DNA of 64,000 nucleotides from Xestospongia bergquistia (Eukaryota > Porifera > Demospongiae > Haplosclerida > Petrosiidae): assembly GCA_963965975.1 (NCBI GenBank), contig OZ014414.1:310001-374000 (forward strand). The letters run 5' to 3'. The notes below the pieces were generated by a model. It had not been told where the DNA came from, did no database searches, and was given only the letters and a program-made list of their open reading frames with translations. Both the position numbers and the translations under genes were made by a program. Each line of letters begins with the position of its first letter. Within the stretch, counting starts at the first letter, position 1. Below, one piece after another: positions 23,264-35,831 of this stretch.

Positions 23264-23956
23264 ACATTATTTATATGTCATCCTCTGTCTGTCTACAATT
23301 CAGCTGTTGTAATGTATCATCAAATAATTAAATGTCCCTGTATTTTATTTAATAAAACAATAATCAAATTAATATACAAATAATAGTAACCAATGGCAAC
23401 CAATCCAAATGATGCAATTATATATGTTGCTATAGTAACACAACATTAAATTGAAACAAACAGACAAAATACTTTACAGTCAAAGAGAAGAGTGTTGGAC
23501 ATCATTTGTCTCTCATTTTTGTGAAATATATACTTCATAGAAGAAATCCTCGTTTATCACTGCATATTAGTGCTATATATTATAACAACCTCATAGTGTC
23601 CATGATAGTTGATAAAAATGCTTCTTTCAAAAAATATAATGTATGATCACTTCAATATGGATATAGGTTATATTAATATAAAAAATATTAATTAATTAAT
23701 TATTGTATATATTTCGATAAGTAATAAAATAATGTACAATATATACTTAATTAATTAATCATTATTATATTAAAAAGAAAATAATAACAATATTAATTAA
23801 TGGAATCACAAACAATAAATACAATTGACATAAATCATTTATTAATAAATATATAGTAATTAAAATAAAAATAATTCGTTATATTATTTTGAACAGGTTC
23901 GATGATTATGAAACATGAAGAATGTGTGGGCGTGGTCAACATGAAGATAGGTGGGG
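23264..23956. other. Convergent intergenic gap, SENP / CYB5R4
   Basis: 3' flanks of two converging genes. It contains the SENP poly(A) signal at 23351 and otherwise AT-rich sequence with attaatta runs. No open frame or element was recognised. Confidence 0.6.
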
Positions 23957-26900
23957 TTAATCAAATACATGAAGGGAGTTCTCATGAATATTCATATCTA
24001 ATAAAGCAGCACTGACAGCTGTAGTAAATGGCTGGGGACCACAGACGCAGACGAGGAGATTATCATGTGATGAGTTTGGGAGATGAGTGCGTAAAAGATC
24101 AGCAGAGACACGCCCGCGTAATCCTGACCATGACTTGTCAGCAGCTGATAATATGTGTGTTGTAGTGAAACTATAAGAAAGAGGTAATCCTTAGTAATTT
24201 ACTGATAATTATTATGTTTATAATTTAATAATTTGTGGTGAAGAGGTAACCCCTTAATTATCTATTAATTAATATATCAATATAAGGATCACTTACTTGT
24301 CATGTGATTTATGTAAAGTGTCCAATTCATTTTTCCAAATAATATCTTTTTCTGTTTTATTAGCAAATATCAACTGAGTTTTTCTCTTCTCCTCTGATGT
24401 TGAGAGAGATAATAATTGTTGTACAACACGTACCATTGGAGTAAAACCTGGAGAATAAGAGGTATAAAATACATTATTGTAATGGTCTAATGGTACATTG
24501 GTGTATCATGTATTGGTATATGGTCTAATGGTACATTGGTCTAATAGTACTATCGTCTAGTGTGGTCGCAATTACCTGATCCAGCTGCAATAAGTACGGC
24601 CTCAGTCACACTTTGAAGTCTGTTAACATCAAATGTACCCTCAGGATTACTAACGTTGAGAACATCACCTACAAAATAGATTAACAAATTGATAAAAGAG
24701 ACGCAATATGTCTTGTCTTGCCAAAAAAACAGGAAGATCAATCATTATATCGTACTGTACTAAGGTTGCTTGCCTATAGCAGGGGATTATACGGGTACGT
24801 GTGAACACTGATATGGTATCTATATGCACACACAGTGGGATGTATACACCTACATAATGTATAGGGTACTATCTATATGTATACACAGTGGGATGTATAT
24901 ACCTACATAATGTATAGGGTACTATCTATATGTACACACAGTGGGATGTATACACCTACATAATGTATAGGGTACTATCTATATGTATACACAGTGGGAT
25001 GTATATACCTACATAATGTATAGGGTACTATCTATATGTATACACAGTGGGATGTATATACCTACATAATGTATAGGGTACTATCTATATGTACACATTA
25101 GAACATTAGATAAATAAGAGGTTGCTATGGTTACCTTCTTTTAATTTTGCTAAATGTTGAGACATGACACCATCAGGATAGAGTTTTATCATTAATTGAA
25201 TTGGCGAGGAAGATAATGAGGAGGTGGAGTTTAGTGGCTGTACAGGAGTATAACTTCTTTCAACCTCGTGACCTATGAAAATAACATTTAATAAATGTAA
25301 TTAAGTAAAATAACAAATCAATTAATTAGAGATAATTACAAAGGAATCATGGATTTTCCCACTGTCTTTGAAAATGACAAACATTCTAATTCAATTAATT
25401 AAAGAATACAAATTTAATTAAATGTTACCATGACAACAGACCACTACATGTGTTTATGCACACAGGTGTACAATGTAATCAGTTATGGTATATAGACCAC
25501 ACCCACCTTTATTGCCAGCTTTAATGGTGATATGGTGACCGACAGGCACTGACATATGTGTGGTAGAAGGGAGGGTGAGTGTGTATAGTTTAGTGTCATG
25601 GGTAATGTCTTCAATAGAGGAGACTGTGCATTCGCGATAACTTCGTTCTATAAATATGAAAGAAACAGATATATGAATTAAATTTGGGGAGGAATTAATA
25701 CTCTATTTTTTTGATATATTCAAATGACAATAACATGCATTGTGGGTAATATCCTAAGGTTATTTCTTAATGATACACTCTACTTATCTGTATGTGATAA
25801 TTATTATAGAGGATGTAACATGTAGGAATACTCATGACATCATATTATTATCTGTATAGTCTGTGCCAAGTACTGACCTTTGTTACTGACGGCAATCATT
25901 TGATCATTGCCTGGTAATGTAACTCCGATGGAATCCCATTGGATGTTCCCATTTCCTTTAGTTAGTTGTATCTCAATTTTTGAAGAATGGATATTAACTA
26001 GAGAGAAATAAAAAAAACCCGTAAATCAGACTACATTCCTTTAACTAGACAGTTATTTAAAAGTTTGTACAATAATTCATAATTTGCTGTGTCATCCTAC
26101 ATAGACATTCCACATGATCATTCGTCCATTATTCACACATGCATCCATTAAAATGCTTTGACTATTACCTTGTGATTTGGTGACAGGATGACGAAGAGCT
26201 ATATTGAAAAAATAAGAGCAATAAATACAAATGGACACATAAAAAAGTTTAAATAATTATTAAATGGATGCATATAAATACAAATGGACAATACATGAGA
26301 TGTAATGGACATACCCATTTCAAGCTGATAGAACCAATTGTCTAAGAGGACAGTGGCCTCTAGTCTTTGTCCTCTGATATCAAGTACGATATCAGTATCT
26401 CGTATGGTCTAAGTGTAAACAAACGATGATATTACATCCTTTAACTATTAATAAGATAACTATCATTCCACAGACATATCTACTATTAGTTTCTATATCC
26501 TGCTGACATGTAATCTAGTCCAATAATAACATCCATTCATTAATCTATGCATCCATTTCTCTATCTATGCATCCATTTCTCCATCTATGCATCCATTCCT
26601 CTATCTATGCATCCATTACTTCATTCATCTATCCATTTTCTACTATACCTTATTATGTGTAAAGACATGAATAAAAATATTCTTCTCCGTCTGATACCAA
26701 TCCCATCGTGGTACAGATGGACGTTGGGCATCAGAGTTCTTCCTGATGGGAGAGGGAGGTACCACAATGATAGCAGCTGCTGAGTCAGTCTCCTCGGATA
26801 CATGAAATGGAGGATTGACTGGACTTTGAGGAGAATGGACACTGGCATCTGTGTGGTAAATGTAAGAATTTAAAGATTAATAAAATAGAAACTACTATGA

Positions 26901-29179
26901 ATAACTACAAGGTATGGTATGAATAATTACACATTACTGAAAAGCCACAAAGAATTCAAAATATCATTTTGATGCTAAATATATCTATAGTTCTAACAAC
27001 ATTTGTATAAACCTACTAAATGACCATATATTAAATAAACAAGACAAATATACCCTAAGGGTTTCACACTAGTTCTTTGATGTGGCAAGAAACCCTGTAG
27101 CAAACATGTCATGATATCAGACCACTTAATACAAGTACATGATATCAACATCACTTGTATATATATGTATAATAACGTACCATCACTGGATTCTGATTCC
27201 CTCTTGGCAACAGCATACCTGTTGATACCTATATGGACAAAAACATGTTATTTCAATTGATAAATATATATAACACATAATGAATACATGTTATTTTAAT
27301 GGAGAGATATATAACACAAGGAAGCATGCTATTTAGCCAGAATTTACTTATTAATGTAAAAAACATTTACTGTATCTAGATTTCCTGATAGCAGTGATAC
27401 TTACATTAAGTGCTACACAGTACTCACACATATAAAGGTGCTATTATAGTTATAACAACATCAAACAGATCTTGTGATGGTGTTAAAACACTACCACTAT
27501 ATAATAATCCTATACTAAAAAAGGCTTCTTTATTAGCCTCTTAATTCAAGTTGGCCAAGACCCTTGACAAATATTCTACTAATGTTAGTTCTATAATACG
27601 ATATACGTCTGCGGTTAACACCATTGGTTACTATGACTAGTATTATATATCATATTATTGAATTATATAAGTATATTTGTAGAAGATAAGGTGATTACAA
27701 AAAAAATTCAGTCAAACAAAAACAAGAAACAAGGTATTATGTACATTAACATATATTGGTATCAGTATATGTAATGTGTGTATTGGACTTACCATTAAGA
27801 ACAATGATTGGTTTTGGTACAGTCAGTGAATCTGATCGAGTCCCTAGACAATAGAGGAAAATAATGGTATGTGCAATGAGACATGGTTAACCATAGTTAG
27901 TATAGTGGATTAGATGATGTGGGAAATAGTTAACTTACTACTTGTTGTTAAGCTGTCTCTCCTAGGAGATACTGCCATTGTTCCAATATAACATTTCTTT
28001 AGCATACTCTCAATATTGACCCACTTATGAACCTGGAGAGATAGAGAGAGCATATTAAAATGAGTGGGTTGGTAGGGAAACAATTATCATATAGTTTACT
28101 CTACATCTTTTAAACAGTTATTATACACTACATATTATAGACCACTTGTCCAGAGTGGCTGCTAAACATGTGGAAAGGGTCAATTAATACAAGTGGAGAG
28201 ACATCTAGCATTTACTACAATATTCATTTCTACTAGTAATATTGATAGTAAATAAAAATTAAAAACCACAGACAGTCACTGAACAGTCCTAGTTCCGTTA
28301 ATTTCCCGCATAATGTCATAAGTTCAGTTACAATTATAGAGCTTATAATGACCTCAACTGACATGATCTATGCTGGTAGCATTCTTCACATAACATAGCG
28401 TAATGGAACTATCTCAGTGCCTAGTGTTTTTATAGATACTTACATCATTGTAGAGGATAGTACAGTCTTTGCCTGCTGCTCTAAGGAGATCACATTTTCC
28501 ACCAGGATGAAACTTAAAGTAATGAGTGATGTTATAAACCTTGCCTAGGAAAAGGGGAAAAAAGTGAATGGTTGAATGAATAGGAGAGTACATGCGTGGA
28601 TGCACACACAATATGTTATAAATTTTAGCTACAAACTGATAGCTTATGAATTGTTGCTATGATACCTTGGTAACAAGTCCAGGCATCGTCTTCAGTGCAA
28701 TGACGTGCCAATTCTTCCTCAGTAACCGATTTTGGGACACCTCCAGTGCCAGCCATGTCCGGTGTATTTCTGCAAAGTCGTATCCAATCCAGCATTCCAC
28801 AACCTGGTCCAAGGTGGACTCTTTTTGAAGTTTTTGTCTTGTTTGGTGCTAGACTAGAGGAACCAATTTTAGCTGGAGTTGGAGGAGTTAGTAGAGACAA
28901 AGTGGACGGATGCTGAACTGTGTTACGGCTGTCATTTGCTGGAAGACGCAGCTCCATCGTATTGTTCGCTTGTTTCGCAAACGGACACAATTGAGTGTTA
29001 GGAGATAACGTACTTGGCGCAGACATGACGATAACTTGCGGTATTCCTTCGTTTCTTGCGTCTCTAGAGAGCGTTAATTGGTGTCGAGAAAGTTTTGGAC
29101 TGGGATGGCTTCTCGTGGTTAGCAAAGAAGGCACTGTTAGATTATTATCATCCAGACTACTCCTCTTTATAGCGCTCAT
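23957..29179 (-). CDS. CYB5R4: CYB5R4 / NCB5OR cytochrome b5-b5 reductase fusion
   Basis: Soluble or ER-associated flavohaem reductase that passes electrons from NAD(P)H through FAD to a b5 haem. Fourteen exons give 662 residues: 28666-29179, 28444-28544, 27939-28032, 27793-27843, 27181-27228, 26649-26848, 26315-26408, 26169-26198, 25878-25997, 25507-25647, 25135-25272, 24576-24668, 24297-24447, 23957-24170. A long Ser/Thr-rich N-terminus precedes the family signature MLDWIRL. The b5 domain follows, with axial haem ligands His184 (FKFHPGG) and His207 (VHKWVN). A CS domain starts at PRWDWYQ (about 316-418). The reductase shows RSYTPV (Arg470, FAD), the AAGSGFTPM nucleotide site and CGPQPF. The start is placed at MSAIKRSS (29179); an in-frame ATG at 29254 would leave under 30 bp to the divergent RPB6 start. 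Identification is secure. Confidence 0.93.
24815..25100. repeat. 53-bp minisatellite in a CYB5R4 intron
   Basis: About five copies of a unit containing cacagtgggatgtata and atgtatagggtactatc, spaced 53 bp apart (for example 24857 and 24910), just upstream in the coding sense of exon 11 (25135-25272 lies to the right). Copies differ by one or two bases. Confidence 0.93.
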
Positions 29180-29280
29180 CGTCCATCGATCTGAAGTATC
29201 CCGATAACAAAACAATAGAAACCACGCCCACAAATGCGTAATCGCGATAAACAATTAACATACTATCCACGTGTCTCAAG
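29180..29280. promoter_or_regulatory. Bidirectional promoter region, CYB5R4 / RPB6
   Basis: 101 bp between divergent start codons. It contains ccacgccc (29222-29229, Sp/KLF-like), a CG-bearing stretch taatcgcgata, and a palindromic E-box cacgtg (29268-29273) eight bases upstream of the RPB6 ATG. Confidence 0.6.
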
Positions 29281-32200
29281 ATGGCAGAGTGAGTTAAGGA
29301 CCTTTAAAATAATTTTTGTATGTTATTTCTTTAATTTTCGTTAGTATGGACGACTTTAGTGGAGGAGAAGATGATCTTATGGACGATATGGAAGAAATAG
29401 GAGTAAGATTTATGGACGAGTAGTATCTGTCCATTTTTAACACATACATCCATTTATCTAAACTATATCGTGGCTATGCATCTATTTTATATAAGTATAT
29501 GTCCATTTTTTCTAGGAGGAAGGCGAGGAAGATCATGAACATGAAGAAACGATAGAAATATTGCCTCAAAGTAGGATCTTTAAAAATATATATTTAAAAT
29601 ATTCATTAATTTTATCCAATTAATATTAATATCCTGTTTATTAAATTGTTCAGACACAATAGAGTTCTTAATAATGTTTGTAAACAGGAAAAATAATTTG
29701 ACAACTCCATTCAGCTAAAACTAAAAACTCCAATGTTTGTGAATCATTGCCTAGCAACACAATTGACTCAACAGTCATTTGCACTATGTATAGGTACTCT
29801 ATTATAGTTATTGTGTTGTTATAAATATTTATATTGTTTATACAAATTGAAAGACCAGATTGATTGTTAGACTAATTGTTATAATATATTTAGTATACAT
29901 TAGAGAAATTTACAAATAGGGAGTAAGTTGTCATAACTTCAATTATTAGACACTTTGGAGATTATATAATACACTAAAGTATTAGTATAGGACTAGAACA
30001 AGTGTCCTCAATATAGAGGTTGTATAATACACTAAAGTATTAGTATAGGACTAGAACAAGTGTCCTCAATATAGAGGTTGTATAATACACTAAAGTATTA
30101 GTATGGGACTAGAACAAGTGTCCTCAATATAGAGGTTGTATAATACACTAAAGTATTAGTATGGGACTAGAACAAGTGTCCTCAATATAGAGGTTGTATA
30201 ATACACTAAAGTATTAGTATAGGACTAGAACAAGTGTCCTCAATATAGAGGTTGTATAATACACTAAAGTATTAGTATGGGACTAGAACAAGTGTCCTTA
30301 ATGTATAGAGGTTGTATAATACACTAAAGTATTAGTATGGGACTAGAACAAGTGTCCTTAATGTATAGAGGTTGTATAATACACTAAAGTATTAGTATGG
30401 GACTAGAACAAGTGTCCTTAATGTATAGAGGTTGTATAATACACTAAAGTATTATTATGGGACTAGAACAAGTGTCCTTAATGTATAGAGGTTGTATAAT
30501 ACACTAAAGTATTAGTATGGGACTAGAACAAGTGTCCTTAATGTATAGAGGTTGTATAATACACTAAAGTATTATTATGGGACTAGAACAAGTGTCCTTA
30601 ATGTATAGAGGTTGTATAATACACTAAAGTATTAGTATGGGACTAGAACAAGTGTCCTTAATGTATAGAGGTTGTATAATACACTAAAGTATTAGTATGG
30701 GACTAGAACAAGTGTCCTTAATGTATAGAGGTTGTATAATACACTAAAGTATTAGTATGGGACTAGAACAAGTGTCCTTAATGTATAGAGGTTGTATAAT
30801 ACACTAAAGTATTAGTATGGGACTAGAACAAGTGTCCTTAATGTATAGAGGTTGTATAATACACTAAAGTATTAGTATGGGACTAGAACAAGTGTCCTTA
30901 ATGTATAGAGGTTGTATAATACACTAAAGTATTAGTATGGGACTAGAACAAGTGTCCTTAATGTATAGAGGTTGTATAATACACTAAAGTATTAGTATGG
31001 GACTAGAACAAGTGTCCTTAATGTATAGAGGTTGTATAATACACTAAAGTATTAGTATGGGACTAGAACAAGTGTCCTTAATGTATAGAGGTTGTATAAT
31101 ACACTTCAGGTATGTGACTAAAGCAATACTTCTAAATGAGTAAGGTATCCCTAAGTGGTTTTATTATAATAACATTCATATTTGTCCTTAATATAGAGGT
31201 GTTGTCAATATAGAGGTTAAATAATATAATAAGATAATAAGTATTAGTATGGGACTAGAATAAGTGTCCTAAATATGTAAGGTGTTCCTTAATTGGTTCC
31301 ATTACAGTAACATTCACATAATACATTAAATGTTGTGTATTGTTTTGTAACAATAGAATTTTAGAGTACATGTGTAGGATTGTGTTAATAGTAACAATTT
31401 TCTCACAAACTTCAATAAAACAAAATTAATGATATGCTCTAATTATATTGCACATGTAAATTATTCACCTTAAAGGTTAACCAGTGTTACTATTATTGTT
31501 TGCATAGACAGAGAGCGTGAGATAATATTTAAAGAATGTTTACATAGTCATGTAATCTATTATATTTAACCCCTAAATATACAGACATGTATCTTAATAC
31601 ATGGATATGTACCCTACATGATATCATTCCTTGTAGTAAGAAACAAGACTATTGAGTTACTATGTCTAACAGATAAATGTGGCTGGTAATAAAAACATTG
31701 AACTATTTGATTTGTGGGAATTTTAGAGTGATATTCTGAAAAGAATACTTTATATAACAACCCAATATCACAATTCTAGTTGCTATGGAAACCTCGTGGT
31801 CTGTGATTATTAATATATTCTTTGTTTTAGCTGAAGAGAGTCGAGCTGTTCCTCCTGATCAACGGACAACCACGCCCTATATGACAAAGTATGAGAGAGC
31901 TAGAGTCCTGGGGACAAGAGCACTACAAATTAGGTATCTAATTTAGCAAATAATGGAAAGTAATATTGAAATTGACAGCTACTCTCGGCAATTTCTTTCA
32001 TAATTTCTATTAATACAAAATAATAATACTTTCTAATTGATTTAGTTATTTTACTACATTTTGTAGTAAAAAGATGTTTGATAGAAGTGAGAAAGCATGT
32101 TTGTAGTGACAGCATGAGTGAGTGAAATCCTTCTATGTCAGACACTATGGTGCCTCTGAAAATTATCTTAATTAGGAAGGATGTCCTCATTATAGAAGCT

Positions 32201-33958
32201 GAAATAATATTCTTATAGAATTAGAATTATCTAAATTAAGTTAATATTTCCTTTACACTAGTAACTAACGAGATCCTGTGTATGTATATTTATTTCTAAC
32301 CACACATTCATTTTTGGCACATACAGGACATGAGTAGGAAGCCTTTTTTTTTATTTTGGCACTTAAACAGCTTGCTGAGTCACATCACAGCTTCTGTTTT
32401 TAAAGTAACATCTACCTCATACTACATTATATGCATAAGGACTTGTATTAATACTACTATATTATATACAGAGTACATGTATTAATACTACTACTATATT
32501 ATATATATAGTAAATGTATTAATACTACTATATTATATACAGAGTACATGTATTAATACTACTATATTATATATAATAGTAAATGTATTAATACTACTAT
32601 ATTATATACAGAGTACATGTATTAATACTACTATATTATATATATAGTAAATTTGTTATTGTATTACAGTGACAGTATTATCGGTGTACCTGAAAACATC
32701 TTATACAATTAAAGTTTAACACTGAGGAACTGACGTTTTATGGTTACTGTGAAGTTCTATAAATGTAATACATTTCTAAGAAGATAACAGTGATAATTAT
32801 GTAAAGGGTGTTTTGATCCTTACATCATAAATTGTAAGGGTCTCTGAGAAGTCTGAAGGTCATTGTTAATAAGACGAATTTTAAATGTTTATTATGTAAA
32901 CATTGACTCGTTAAATCCCTGGTATTGTAAATATGTCCTTTTAATTAATGGTTTAAAATTAATCCAATCAACTAGCATCCTTGTATCCAACCACCCTTCT
33001 GTCAATTCATCCTTCCAAGTAACCAGTCATTCAACATAGTGTCCTATCCTATATTATCATATGCATCTATTCTTTTAGTCATTCATTCTATATGCATGGA
33101 ATCATGTATTATTTCAATGTATAGTTTTACAACTAGCTAATCTAGACATAATTCTCTCCGACCTGATATCCTTTAAAGGAAATGGGTCAAGGTGATATCA
33201 GATGTGAGATAATGTGATAGTTAACACAAGGCACAGGATGAAACCGCTAATATCTTTGAAACTAAACTTGATACGATTTCTTTAATATTATACTAGTCTC
33301 TCAATGAAATATGATACTATAATATATTTACTGTCTTATAATAATTTGATAGTAAAGTTACACCATATATGTACTGCAAGTCCCTTATTACTACATTGCC
33401 GTGTACCCCTTTACATGATCAAATAGACAAATAGATATCCTATTTAACAATCAATTACTCCATCTCATGTGATTACCAGTAGTGTATCCAATAAACAATC
33501 GTCCATTTCGTTTTCTCTCCTTTAATATCCATCCATTTTGTATTGCTCTTTACACTGATCATTCATCCATTTCACATGTCCATGCATCCATTTCATACTT
33601 CTGTTTATCTTATAGTATGGGGGCACCAGTGATGGTAGAGTTGGAGGGAGAAACTGATCCACTTAAAATTGCAATGAAAGAACTCAAGTAAGACTATATA
33701 GACTCATACTCATTCTATCAGACTCATACTCATTCTTTATACATTCATTACATTATGAGATACATACCCATTCTTTAACTGAGACCCATACCAGTCAATA
33801 AGTTAATGGAATGAGTATGAGACTAATAATAGAGTATAGGAATAAGTCTGTTTTAATCTGTCTGTTTCAGAGCTAAGAAAGTTCCGATAATCATTCGTCG
33901 ATTTTTACCAGACTCCAGTTATGAAGATTGGGCAGTAGATGAACTAATTATAGATTAA
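29281..33958 (+). CDS. POLR2F: RNA polymerase subunit RPB6 (RPABC2)
   Basis: Common subunit of RNA polymerases I, II and III in the nucleus. Six exons (29281-29288, 29345-29402, 29516-29570, 31831-31933, 33616-33687, 33871-33958) give 127 residues, the same length as human RPB6. The acidic N-terminus is followed by the invariant [20 protein letters not shown], then [33 protein letters not shown] and the C-terminal [15 protein letters not shown]. The first exon contributes only two and two-thirds codons. The 2.26-kb intron 3 consists largely of the 58/60-bp satellite. Shared 101-bp promoter region with CYB5R4. Identification is secure. Confidence 0.97.
29965..31114. repeat. 58/60-bp satellite array, about 20 units, in RPB6 intron 3
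   Basis: Units start at 29971 and step by 58 bp to 30261. From 30321 to 31101 they step by exactly 60 bp, the extra bases turning ctcaatatag into cttaatgtatag. The later units are nearly identical, so homogenisation is recent. Diverged single copies follow at 31190-31260. Related sequence occurs outside the gene near 34391-34572. Confidence 0.97.
32435..32650. repeat. About 70-bp AT-rich tandem repeat in RPB6 intron 4
   Basis: Roughly three copies of a double unit containing gtattaatactactatattatata followed alternately by cagagtacat and tagtaaat. Confidence 0.85.
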
Positions 33959-34390
33959 TTAACTATTAATTAACTAAGAACACACCCTTTATCTTTACTC
34001 TTGACTTTCCTTGACAAAAATGTATTCTTTTTTTTATATGAACATCTAATATTATTTTTCAAAAGGAAATGCATTAAAGTAATAAGTATTTCATCAGCTA
34101 GAACTCATACAAGATCTAATTGTGTTAAAGTTTGTTTATAACGTTGACATTGAAACTCTAAACTTCAAACTTTTAAACATTCCAGACACTGTCAGCCACA
34201 CAAACTGGTCTTAATGTTGACATAAGAGTTGTATTACTCCAGAAACCATCTTTATTATAATGATGTCATATACTGTAATATGACATCAGAAACTATATTT
34301 ACAATAATGATGTCATAACTGTAATATGACATAGCGTATAGGTCACTGTGGAGGACGTGTACCCTCTATACTGGACACACATATAGTTCC

Positions 34391-34572
34391 TAATATTTTA
34401 GTGTATTATACAACCTCTATACTAAGGACTGCCAGTCCCAAGTTCAAGGAAGTATTCATTAGAGATGTTTATTGCATAGTGTGATAAACCTCTCTAGTGG
34501 ACACTTCTGTGACCTTGGGACCTGCATTCTTTAGTATAGAGGTGTCTTCAATATAGAGGTTGTATAATACTG
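34391..34572. repeat. Inverted pair related to the RPB6 intron satellite
   Basis: 34401-34430 is the reverse complement of the satellite core (gaggttgtataatacacta). 34531-34570 carries the core in the forward sense. Together they make a stem-loop about 180 bp long. This suggests the array grew from a dispersed mobile or foldback element. Confidence 0.65.
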
Positions 34573-35263
34573 TGATAATGATCAAAATACCATAACGATC
34601 ATGTAATTTTTTATTATAATTAGGGGTTATCCCGATTAATTATGTCATTTATCATATTGTCATAATTATATGATATCAATGTTGATCATTAAGAAGAAAG
34701 GACATTGGTCATAAAGTTTCTTATTGTAATAATTCTTAAAATCGATGATAACGTTGTCCTAATATGCAGACTATGTAAACATACTTTATTGTAATATTAT
34801 GAGTTAAGTAAGTGTGGAGTCACAACATAACATCACGTTTATTTAATACATATTAATTAATAATGAAATTAATGTCTGAGATCGTAGCCCATGTAAACAA
34901 TCTAATGTGTTGTTTATCTTTCTATCTATCCATTTACCTAATGACATCATTTGTTTTTATCTTTCTTACAATCTACTTCATTGAAAATTAAACCATTCAG
35001 TAGTACATATACTGTATAGTACCATATATAATAATATAGTAGTACTATATTAGTAGTAGTAGTTGTTGGATATAGAAGGTGGTAATAGTGGATGTGGTTA
35101 GAGATAAGATAACTGATAAAAAGAAATAAGGGAAAGTCTTTTTTTCTATTTAGATAACCAATTTAATTATCTGTAGTACTATTTTTATATTTTAATCATG
35201 TTTACATCATTTAGTTACAATTATGTCATCATGATAAACTATGGGAATTTACATCTAGTAATA

Positions 35264-35364
<101 letters not shown>

Positions 35365-35831
35365 TATATATATCTAGTAATACACTCCCTATTATTATTA
35401 CATCATTATTTGTTTATTGCATTTATTTAAAGTTATGATGACAATACAAGTATGTTTATGACATTATGGAGTCCTCCTATACAACACATGTATGTAAACA
35501 TGAACATATTATACATGTATTACATGCAAACATGTACATGTTGGTTTGTGGTTATGGGTGGTTCCTTGTTGTGGTAGTGGGTACATTGTTGACATCATTA
35601 CCTGATAGTAATGGTCATTGTACATATTGTTCATGTGTGGTGCAAGTTAATGACATTATCTCTAGTTATTTTAGGATTACTATGTTGAGTATTTGTTCCT
35701 AACAACAAATTAAACAGCTGAATTAATATTTATTATTCAATTTAAAGGACAATAAATTAACAATAGGTTGTAACTGGTCACATGACATTACCTACAAGTC
35801 ACATGACTTATATAAAGGAGAAGTGTCCAGT

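Noticed and set aside
29965-31114. Regular 60-bp spacing suggesting a CRISPR array
   Set aside because: Whole units repeat without unique spacers, the locus lies in an animal gene's intron, and there are no cas genes.
35466-35702. 78-codon frame between RPB6 and SORD with a hydrophobic stretch
   Set aside because: No family resemblance, no splice partners, and AT-rich repeat-bearing surroundings.
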